Source of the DNA: Corbicula japonica
Taxonomy: Eukaryota; Mollusca; Bivalvia; Venerida; Cyrenidae
DNA: 64,000 bases
Assembly (NCBI GenBank): GCA_038501625.1
Contig: JAZAYU010000013.1
Span: forward strand, 7,874,001 to 7,938,000
Direction of reading: 5' to 3'
In this document: positions 33,401-45,400 of the stretch, one piece after another
Layout of the letters: each line of letters opens with the position of its first letter
Numbering within the stretch: position 1 is the stretch's first letter
The notes under the pieces: model-generated
Database searches by the model: none
What the model was told of the DNA's origin: nothing
Seen by the model: only the letters and a program-made list of their open reading frames with translations
Translations under genes and position numbers: made by a program

Positions 33401-36400
33401 GTGCTGGCTGATCTGGATCTACACTAGTCAAATATGCATATTAATGGAGGCAAGGGTTAAAAGGGAACAAAAATTAAAAGAAAAGAATACTGCTTTAGAT
33501 ATGAGTTTATAAACCCTTATGCATGTTAGAAATAGCTGAAATCAAGCCCATGCAAATAACTGCACAAAAATGCTGTAAACAATAAAACAAAACAACATCA
33601 GAGCTGGGCTCAAGAAACATACTGAAATCAATCAAAATATTAACCCTTTCCTCCATATATACGCCTTTTTACGCATGTGCGACCAGTGTAGATCCAGATC
33701 AGCCGGCACATCCGTGCCATCTGATCAGGACCTGCACTGGTTGCATTTTGGTCAGGAATAACCTAATGAATCAAAAAGTGAACAGTTTAGATCCTGATCA
33801 GATGGCACAGATGTGCCGGCTGATCTGGATCTAAACTGTTCGCCCTAGTAATAGAGGTGTATCTATACAGGAAAAGGTTAAAATATCCAACATTAATAAG
33901 TGGTTATTTTCAAAAGAAAACTTAAAACATTGTTTCTGTTTAAAATCTGTGTTTGAATCAATGGAAAATGTTTTATATTAAATAAAGGCATGGAAACCAG
34001 TCACAGATCTAAAACATTCCATTGATTCTGAGCTGCACTCACTTTCATCAATCAGATTGTCAAGATCTGAGATTGGTCTCCATTCTTACTGTAAGAACTT
34101 TGGGGCCAGCTCACATGATTGGCAATTCAGTAATTAATTCAAAATGTAGAATAAAGAGGTCTCTGACATGTCAAATATAGAAGGTACAAAGAAGTAGATT
34201 ATTGTTCAAAATTATGTTAATCAGCAAGAAAGAATAAATGAAAATTTCTCAGATTTTTATAAGGAAGATTAAACATTTTCTTGAACTTCTATTCCAAAGT
34301 TAGTTTACCTAGAGCAAATGAATTATCAGAAAATTTCAAGGTTAATGGTACAATATCTTTCCGATAAATTTATGTTTCATCTGTTTATTACTAAACATGT
34401 CACACATGCAACAAAGTCACCAAGCTTTTTCTGCTAAATACAATTTTTATATACATGTAAACTTTACTGTTGACGTTACCCTTGATAGTTTTCTTTTTTA
34501 AATTTTCATACAAATAATGTTTTATTTCCTAAAGACTGATCATAAAAATGACATAATAAACAAAAATTAATACTACTTAAATAGAACCAAGCCTCATTTC
34601 ATCATTCCATCCAATCAGCTATTTTGAGATTGTGGACTGGTATCCAGTATCAGTTCTTTTGTCTTTGACCAATGTATTTGGAAAAACAAAAAGTACAATC
34701 TAATACAAATCCCTAAACTCAATGGCTGAACATTAACTATGGCAGAGATTCAGTTCCATCAAGTTTACAGTTGTATTTTAGTTATGTTTTATGCAGAAAA
34801 AGCTTTGCTTTCAATGTTAGACTACACAGAAACCCAAACTACATGGCCCAAGATAATAAAACTGAGATTATAGACCAGTCTCAAGCATCTGACTGGCTGA
34901 CCAGTCGCCATTTCAGCCAATCAGATGCTTGAAATTTGAGACTGGTCTCTTGATTTAGTTATATGATCTTGGGCACAGGTGAAGCTGGTGAATGTCCAAT
35001 AAACATGGTTCCTGTTCTTACTATACAATAGGATGTAAATCATCGACAGTATATTCTGTAATTAACGGATCATCATCAGAATCTTCCTCTGCAGGCAAAC
35101 CTGTTTTCAATCAGGAATAAACATGGTGATATAGTAAATCATTACCATAGGACCAACACAATCACAGGCAAAACAGCATAATCTAAATATTCCACAAGAA
35201 ATATGAGATTCTAAAACTCAGAATTGCCATGTTTATATCAGCACAGCAATATCCTCACTATTATATATTTTTTTATGACAGAAAGTTTGGAGCCCCCGCC
35301 TACCCCCTCTAGAAGTGTATTTTAGAACTTTGAGAGGGATTTAGATGTTAAAACATGAAAAAGCATCATTTTATTTGCAGGAGTAAACTTTCACTAGAAA
35401 CCAAAAGTGACACTTACAGGCAGTTTTATATTCGGGAAAACTTATTATTTTTATAAGATTAATAAAACCAGTTTTGATTTCTTAATAGGTTTAAATTTAA
35501 CCTAACTCCAAATATGCAAAATTAATCCTGCATGAAATAAAGTGTTTTAACAGTATTTGTTACCTAGACCCCAAACCAAGGATGCATGACATTTTGCTAG
35601 ATTTACTGGACATATAGGTCAAGTTTGTTTGATTTCCCTCAAGAAGATCTTTAGAAAAGGAAATTATATTTTTAGTAACATTGACCTTTACCTTGGACCT
35701 TAAACTTGGACCCAGGAGGCTGGGTCTTGACATTGTCTTGTCATGATCAACTTATTTCAAGATCCCTCTATCAATAACCAAGTTATAGCTCAGATTAAAA
35801 CGTTCTAGTTAAAGTAACACAGTAACCCTGTTTTATAAACTATAAGGTATTGTATGTTATATAGTTATTTGGTTTCTTGACAGGGAATGTGAGGATATAT
35901 TGCCGGTCTGGGTGTCATATTACCCGAGCTGCAGGCGAGGGATAATATGACACCCAGACCGGCAATATATCCTCACATACCCTTTCAAGGAACCAAATAA
36001 TTGTTTTATTATACTGCAAAGACTTTTTCAGACAAAATTAATAAGAAAACATCGATTTTTTTATTATTTCGCTTATTTAATGCCGAACCGTTCACTGGCG
36101 AACGACTTAATTCCCCTCTGAGAACCTCAATAATTACATGTCTGACGTCATTAATTTACCTGCATGACGTCACTTCTATAGAAATTGAATGGACTTTCCA
36201 TTTGATTTTTATTTACAAAATTTGAGAATAATCTGATCGTTTTCAACGTTAAAAACATAACAGAAATATTTTCTGTAACAATTTTATTAATCCCTAAGCA
36301 TACTGCTTTATAATTAACAAGATCGGCTTCAAATTATGCATTTTTAAGGAAATTCAAAACAAAATGGCGGACGACAACAAAAGGTGGGAGGCCAGACGGG

Positions 36401-39400
36401 GAAATTAAGGCACATGCAGTTCATATCTGAATGCATCTGAATATACATCAGCGGCAAATTATCCAATCAAATTCAAGGAAATGTCTTTGCAGTATAATAA
36501 TATATTATCCTCTTATTTTGTCATCACCTGTGTTGGGCTATTTTAAAATCCCTCCATTCCAAATGAAGTTATAACCAAGACAAGAATCTAAACTGAACAT
36601 CCTACTTTTAGTAACAGTGAACTTGACCTTGGATAGAGGATGCCAGATCTTGTGCATTACAAAATATTATGGTCTGGTCATGGTGATCACATGAGACAGG
36701 TTATTTTGAAATCCCTTGATCCATAATGAAGATGTTAGCCTAGCCAAGAATCCAAACTATCATGCACAAACAAGTACAACTCTTAATCTGTAAGAGTTAG
36801 GCCCTGCACTTAATAGTCACAGCCAACATTAATTGTATAATTTAACAAGAATATGAACATCAATATAGACAGACTGACATACAGGTGAGTGCAACTCTAT
36901 ATGCCTCCCATTTTGTGGTGGCATTAAGATTTTTATAACTGACAATGAAAGTTTTAATAAACTTGACTCATTTTTTACAAGTCACATGTATATATCCATT
37001 GACAGCAAACATAATATATCTTCATGTTTCAGAATTCAAATTTGTCAGTTAAAAAAATGTTCAAGAAAGATGCCCGAAGAAGAAAAAAAAACAGTTTAAA
37101 TGATGTTTTCCCATGTCATGCAAGAAGTTCTACATATTTTTAAAAATGCTGAATACAGAAGTGTCCATGTACAGGTATTTCCTGCAAACAGGTTCATTAT
37201 GTCTGATCGACATGTAATGAACTACTAGGATTTTATAATATTATTTTGATCTTATTTATTTAATTATTTCATAAAGTGTATTTCCAGTTTAAAGAGTAAA
37301 ATTCAAGATAAGGAGAGCAGCAGTTTTTTTTTCTGAGCATCGCATGTATGATGCACTCTCCCTTTAACTCTTTACTCCATATACCGGTTTTGTCAAAATT
37401 GTGAACAGTGAAGATCGAGATCAGCTGGCACATTTATGCCATCTGATCAGGATCTACACTGTTTGCTTCTTTGTCAGAAATATCAATATGAATCTAAAAT
37501 TGAACAGTTCAGATCCTAATCAGATGGCATGGATGGCAAGGATATGCTGGCTGATCTGGATCTGCACTATTTGCCCATTCCATTCAAGTTGTATATATGG
37601 AGTCAAGGGTTAAGTCAATCTGCATAACAATATGTGTGTGATTTATGAGCAGGTTGTTATATAAGTAGATTTTTATTTTCTATTCAGTGTAACTGACCTT
37701 TAATCTGCCTCTCCGCAGCTTTTTTGTCCTGGACTATGAAGATGGCGCACGCCAAGAAGAATCCTCCGCCAAGAACACATACAAATGTTGTAATGTAAAG
37801 GGACTGTTGTAAAGCCACAAACTGGATGGCTGGAGTCTTTGGATCACCATTGTAATTCTTGGAAACTGCATCGGCTATCTGAATGTATAAATCATACAGT
37901 CATTCACAATATTTACTTACGTGATTAATAACAGTGACTTAGTTGACTCTTTCCTTGATATATACGCCTTTTTACGCATGTGCGACCAGTGTAGATCCAG
38001 ATCAGCCAGCACATCCGTGCCATCTGATCAGGATCTGCACTGGTCGCATTTTAGTCAGGAATAACCTAATGAATCAAAAAGCGAACAGTTTAGATCCTGA
38101 TCAGATGGCACGGATGTGCTGGCTGATCTGGATCTAAACTGTTCGCCCTAGCAATAAAGGTGTATCTATACAGAAAAGGGTTAATGCTTGAAGTTTCATT
38201 GCTTGCTCTCAGATACATGATCTTTTTTTCTATAAAATGTCCATTTCTAGATTCACTTGATATGTCTGGCAAATATGTACTCTTTTCAAATCTGTCTCAC
38301 ATTCTTTTGAATCAAAAATTGTTTCCTCACATCCTGATATTTTTTTCCTTTATCAAAGCAAAAGTAGTAGTTGCTATTCATTATGCAGGCTGCAGCTGGC
38401 CTGCTACACCAAGTTATTTCAATCATGAAAATCTGGAAATCTCATTTTTGTTATAAATATGCAAGGAAATTTCAAGATCCTGAAATAAACTAGAATGTTG
38501 TCTTCCGCGGATCACATGTGTCGCCTGCATGGAAAAAGTTGAAATGTGGGCCTTTGTTTAATCATATATAATAAAAATATTTTATTTAAGTTGATTTCAA
38601 TACTACACCAAAGAACACATGTGTCATCTAAATTGCATTTAAAAGGGGAATAACTAAAATAATTGTGAAACCTGAGTTATCATCTTCAAAAATTGGTTTG
38701 TAAATGCAGATTAGTTGTTCAAAGTATTAAGTGAATTAACTGAACAAGTACTTTCCATTTTACAGGCAACACTAAGTTTCATGTTAAAGTTGCATTTGAA
38801 AGGGACATAACTCATAAAATATTGAAACTGGAGTTATCATTCTTGTCATCACAGATGGCATTGTTCATGCTGATAATATATTCCAAAGTGAATAGGACAA
38901 GTACTTTCAATGTTAATTGGCAACATTAAGTTTCAGGTTAAAGTTGCATTTGAAAGGGGCATAACTCAAAAAATATTGACATTGGAGTTATCTTCTTGTC
39001 GTCACAGATGGCATTGTTCATGCTGATGATATATTCCAAGTATGAAGTGAAAAGGTCAAGTACTTTCAAAGTTATAGGCAACATTAAGTTTCAGGTTCAA
39101 GTTGGGGGACTACCGGACGACGGCACCGACGATGACGATGACGACGACAAAGATGCCAGACAATAGGATCCCTATGTGTCTACCTGCTATTGCAGGCGAC
39201 ACAAAAAGATATGCATAGCTTCTATAATGCCCTCGTAACAAATATTGAAGTTTTATTAAAGCTTAACTTGCATATTTTTAAATACTGTTTCATAGATATG
39301 GGTGAACTGCATAAAGAGTTTAACACAAGAGCCGAGTAAAAAAGGAGTATATTTTTTTTTAATCAATAGAAGAGTTAAGGGTCTTGTTATGAGTCTTGTT

Positions 39401-42400
39401 GGTAATGTTATATCTACGCTGTTTGTTCATCCCATAAAGATGTATATATGGAGCCAAAGGTTAAAATAGCATTGAACAATGATAAGGACTTACAACACCG
39501 ATAAGATAAGGACTGCCAGCATCCCCCAATAAGTGAGACATGAGTATTTGTACAGCTTCAGCAGCAGATCTACGGGTCGGGATAACTGTATACTGAAATA
39601 CACAATATATTACATAATTATCCAGCAAACAAAATATCTGAAAATTTTCATTTTATCAAAAATTATATGTAATGAATTTCTAAATGGGAGGCTATGCCAT
39701 TGTTAACAGTGGCATAACTCATGAAAGTATTTTTTTGGTGTTCACACATGAAATTAAATCGATAACTAATCATGCAGACGTACATCACTTATTCATGTAT
39801 AACTGGGTCTAGCATACCAGTAATTGGATGAGTGAAAATTACAGTAAGATATTATTGTGATAACTTTAAAACTTGCTCTGTGTGCCTATTATACAGATGA
39901 GAAAGTCTTTTTTCTCCACATTAACAAATTTATCAAACAGCTTACCAACAAAATATCAGCAATAATTGCCCAGTTTAAACATAGAGCTGTTTCTCCTAAA
40001 AATATCAGTATCTGAAACAAAGAATACAGGAATAATTGTGTAATTGTTTATATTGCAACATGTACAGCTATCTGGCAAGTCTTTCTTCATTTGTTCACAT
40101 TGTAACTCAAGGGGAAGTAATACTGATTCCTTACACCAAAGTTAAAAACATATTAATGCACTTTTAGAGTTTTCATTTTATCATAAGTACAGAATATTGA
40201 ATTTCAGATCAATAAGTAACTAATAATTGATATATGATAGTATATCACATCCCATGCTTTTGCGCATGACCAATAAAGTCCAGTAGATATCTAACCCCTT
40301 TCAGGTTATAAAACCATCACCATCTAAGACCAATATTAACCAATCACATTTGATGAGATCTGAGACTTATTTATATTTGTTTTACGCCTTGGAGCCTGGT
40401 AAAAAAAAGCAGGAAAAAAGTTAATTTTGGTTACAAAATTGCACTTTTGGCTATGTGATGTGTACCTGATCAGCCTATGCATTTACTTAGACTGATCAAG
40501 GTCTAAATGGTTTGCCATTAAGTCATAGAAGCATTCTTAATTCATACAGAAAACAGTTAAGATCATTCTTGGAGGACAAAGTAAATTTACAATTTGATCA
40601 GGATCTACATTTTCTGCAGAGTCAATAAGCCTTGATTTCTCATACGGCAAATAACAAAGAAATCGTACCCAAGTTGCCACAGTTTGATATCTGGACAACA
40701 CTAGTGCAAAGTACAGGAATGGTGTACACAAAAGAAGACCTAGAGCACAGATAAGTGGGTCTGCCCGTGGATTGATCTTCTTGTATCTCCGTGATGACTC
40801 TGCCCCAATCCCCACTCCAAGGAAGCCAGCTACAACTGTGATTGCTCCAAATGTTAGAGCCACCCTGAAATCAATCATTATTAAGCTGCAATATTTTCAT
40901 TAAAATAAATGTATGTTCATCTCTCCAAATGATATAATGAATTAAAAGAAGGTTCAAGTTTTTCTTCCTGAGTTACCTATCTTTGCTCTGATGACATTAC
41001 ATGTATGTCATATATATCACAACTATTTTGCTAAAAAACTCACATTATTTCATTCCTGTTTAAATCAACCACCTGTTTCGGTACAACACACTGCGCTGGT
41101 AGATGATTGGACTGAACAGCACATAAGGTCATATCAGATTGACCCATTAACTGGCCAGTCATTGTGTAGTTTTTAAGGCCTTAAATGTGGACTAGGGACT
41201 TTATTTGAAAGAGCAATCACTCCCAGCATTAGTAATGATATAGATAACTCCCTGAACTCATATCCGTAATTAGTGTTTTGAATGGTTAACCCTTTCCTCC
41301 ACAGATATACCTTTATTGTGTGGGCAAACAGTGTAGATCCATATCAGCCAGCACATCCATGCCATCTGATCAGGATCTGCATTGTTCGTTTGTTGATTCA
41401 TTAGGTTATTTCTGACCAAAATGCGACCAGTGCAGATCCTGATCAGACGGCACAGATGTGCCGGCTGATCTGGATCTACAATGGTTGCATTATAAGCTTT
41501 TATACATGCTCAACTGCTGAATCCTCCTCCTTTTGGGTTGTTTTGTTATAACGTTTCAATAAGGTTCAGTCAGATCATCATCCAGAAATTAACAAAGTAG
41601 CACAGGTGATTTGTCCATTCCCCTCTCCTGCTTTGTCCATTTCAACTCCCCCCCCCCTGGCCACCAACTTTCACCTCCAGTACAACATATGGAAAACTTA
41701 AGTTGAGAAAAATGCAGTGAATCTACAGCACCATGTTTTATAATACTTGGAATAAGACTACCAAATGCCTGGCAGTGTCATCGCATCTCTGTGTATAACA
41801 CACACAAAATGTCATCATATCTGGAGCAAGATTTCTCTAAAGAAATCCAGAGTGCTATTGGACTATTGGGTCAACAGTAGTTAACCTGTTACTGTGAATA
41901 TAAAAAATAAAGTCACTTACGTGGCCTCTGTTGTGCTGACTCCCTGAATGGTTATAGAATCTTGCATGAATATTGGGGCCCAGAGAGCTAGAGCACCAGT
42001 TGTGAAGGCCACACAGGTAAAGCCCAGAGAAGACAGCATGAAACTTTTACTGAAATCAAAAACACTTAATCAAGTGGCAGCATATACCTTGCAATAGAAT
42101 GATTTTATGCATGATTGACACTAGCTGACAGGTTTTCCCCTGACTCTCTTGGTTAAATCTAATGAGTTTTTATTTTGTGGACAAATAACTGGGAACCTTA
42201 AATGCAATTAAATAAAGTGAGTGTCATATCATCCCTGTGTATAATACACACACACAAATTGTCATCATATATTCTTGAGAAATAACATGATTTCTGAGAT
42301 ATTTGTAGCAAATCGTCGATAGACAATGGACCAAGTTCAGTCATAAAAGCTCAGAGGCTCAGGTGAGCCAACACTAAATAATTAATGTCAATTCTTTCCT

Positions 42401-45400
42401 AAAGTAACAAAACTTAAAAAGTAAAAAATTTCACAAGATATTATTCATAAGTGTGGTATTTGTTTATTTCGGGTGGGTTTAATTATTGTGTATTTCACTC
42501 TAGGGCTTATGCTCAAAAATTCAACCACAGCAAAATTAATGCCAGTTAACAGCATGTCTTAACAATTTAACACAATTTCACAATATCATACCCCTAAATA
42601 TGCCATTTGTGATTTTAGTGTGAAAATTCATCGTCTGGAATTAAATGATACCCCAGTTTGACATGGCTCATATGCATATGAAAAAATTATAACATATCTA
42701 GTGTTACTTACTTCTTGACTAGAGCTAGCAGATCTGTGAGATAATCTGTGTTACGGATATGTTACTTACTTCTTGACTAGAGCTAGCAAATCTGTGAGAT
42801 AATCTGTGTTACGGAGATGTTCTCCTCCATCTGCCGCCCCTCTCACAGGCTCCTTCACAACTGTCATGATCAATACCACACATATCACACCTAGGAATGG
42901 TGTTACCTGACAAAACAGATTAACCCTTTACTCCACATATACAGGTTTTATGGCATGTGTAAACAGTGTAGATCCAGATCAGCCAGCACATCTCTGTCAT
43001 CAGAAATAACCTAATGAATCTAAAAGCCAACAGTGTAGATCCTGATCCTGTGCTCAAGGTTATAAAACTGAGCATGGAAACCAGTCTCAAATCTCAAGCA
43101 TCTGATTGGCTGAAATGGCGACCAGTTGCCATTTCAGCCAATCAGATGCTTGAGATTTGAGACTGGTTTCCAAACTCAGCTTTATAACCTTAAAGCCTGA
43201 TCATACAGCAAGTTTACCCATACCATAAAAGTCATATCTATGGAGCGAAGTGATCAGTCATAATAAAGTTTTAACAACAATACCTGGTACAGTTGCATAT
43301 ACGAATTCAGAAACCTAGATATTTTCATAAGGGACTGTCAAAGCATATGCCTACTGCAAAGGACAAAACCCATTTGATACTGTATGAAACTATATTGTCA
43401 AGTTGACAAACCACCTAAAAAGTTATCATTTAAATGGGGGTCTATCTTAGTTCAATAAAAGGGTTTATGCCTTAATGTCTTTCAAGAAATATTTAATTAA
43501 CTGCGATTTATTCAAACCTTCAGAATAGTTGAGACCATGAAGATACCCATTCTTATTGATGTGCTGACATAATTCTGCCAAAAGAGCATATATGAAATCT
43601 GAAAAGTGGCAAGCAGGTAAAGCTTTTTGGGGGATACTGCTTATCTGCATAGTTCAGTTTTAAGTTTATTAAATTCTATTTGAACAAGAAGCAAACATTG
43701 AAGATCCAGGTCACAAGATCATAAAACTAAGTTTTGAGATCAGTCTCAAATCTCAAGGATCTGATTGGCTTAAATGGCGACTGGTCGCCATTTCAGCCAA
43801 TCAGATGCTTGAGATTTGAGACTGATCTCCAGATTTTGTTTTATGATCTTGGGCCCAGATCAAATTGCATGTCTATCTAGACTACATTGCATCATCCATG
43901 GCTGCGAATCTATACTGATTCAGAGTAAAGACTGATCATTATCGTACATGTATATGGTATGGATGTGTGTTGACCGATTACTGGGTAATAAAACGAACAA
44001 TAGAAATGACTTACTCTTAGTGCATACTGCCATTGTCCAAATGCATCAGCAACATTGGATCCTACTATGTAGCCCAGCCCACTGCAACACAGACAAGAGT
44101 ACTGAGTACTATAGTGATTGAAGTTTGGAGGCCATATGGTTAAGTGAACAGACAACCTTAATCAATTTCTTTATTTTCATTTGACCTATAAATTGATCTT
44201 TAAAACATGTAAACTAATACTAAAGGTGAAATATTTACACATCTCTTATCTTAATCTGCTATAATAAAGTGTTTTCATTTTGCAATCTGTGACATTGGTA
44301 TAACAACAAACTACTGAACTATTCACAATGTTCCAACTAGTAACATGCCACGCACACCTTCAAATAGCCAAATATCATAACTACTACTCACTATTCCTGT
44401 AATAATTCAGACAATTAATTAGAATTATAATTACAATTAATTGTATTCATCCAATCCCATTAAAATCATCTTTTGAGAACTGCAAGTAACATTTTGTTAG
44501 AGCTGATTCACTGACTTCAGTGAGATTGTGCATTTATCAGGATATGAAAAGCATTGGATTCTTTAAAGGTACACCTTGGGCTTCAAACACATGAAAAACT
44601 TCAACGTTTTCTATGCACTGATGGCTGCTATAAAACATTGATTCTATTTTTAACTCTTCAGGATTTGAGTGTAGAGCCAGATCAGCTTGTGTAACCAAAC
44701 AGTCTGATCAGGGTCTTAATCATTAAGTTAATGAAATCAGTTGATAAATTTCTTTAAAATGACCATAAGTAAGTCACAACACTGTACTTGTTTTATTGAT
44801 TACTTGCAAATTAGTTAATTTTATTATCAATTATTAGTTTGCACTAGAAAACCTCTTATCATAAGCAGTTATGGAACACAATAATCAATATGATAATAAC
44901 ATGAAAAAAAAACTTCCTTAATATATCTGAACAAGAAAACATCAAAGGTTGAAACTGTATATGAAACTCACAACCAGGACATTTTACATGGACTTTTTAA
45001 AACAGTTTTTTTTTCAAATCTCTTTGTCTAAATATCTAAATATGTGCAAACAGTGTACATTCAGATCAGCTAGCATATCTGTGCTGCTAATTAAAAAAGC
45101 GAACAGAGTAAATCCTGATCAGATGGCACAAATGTGCTGTCTGATCTGGATCTACATTGTTCACCCTTGCCAGAAAGGCATATATACGGAGGAAAGGGTT
45201 AAACAAAGATAAATTGAATAATAACCTTCCTACTGGTATTGCAAAATAGAACACCATCAAAGCTTTAGTTCTTGTATCTTTACTGAACAAGTCTGCAATA
45301 ATTGTTGGAGCTATTGTGGAGTAACTAGCTTCACCAACACCCACCATACCTCGCATCAAGATAAATGCCCAGAAATACTGAAAATTGAAAAAATATGTAC

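Larger units (their letters stand above)
35560..36930. mobile_element. Dispersed repeat, split by a nested element
   Basis: Two diverged units share TAGTAACAnTGAaCTTGACCTT (about 35670-35700 and 36608-36635), CAAGATCCCT/AAATCCCTnnATC and AAGTTATAnC..A.ACAAGAAT. The end GAGTGCAACTCTATATGCCT at 36887 matches 52041, so it is related to the element at 50965-52080. The middle is replaced by the inverted-repeat element at 35862-36503. Confidence 0.5.

Noticed and set aside
36001..36225. Open frame in the nested inverted-repeat element
   Set aside because: The diverged copy at 62.1-62.3 kb does not preserve it.
40537..40668. Extension of transporter exon 7 past the donor ([13 protein letters not shown]...)
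   Set aside because: The family sequence and phase require splicing at TGG/GTACGA; the extension is intron with MITE-like motifs.
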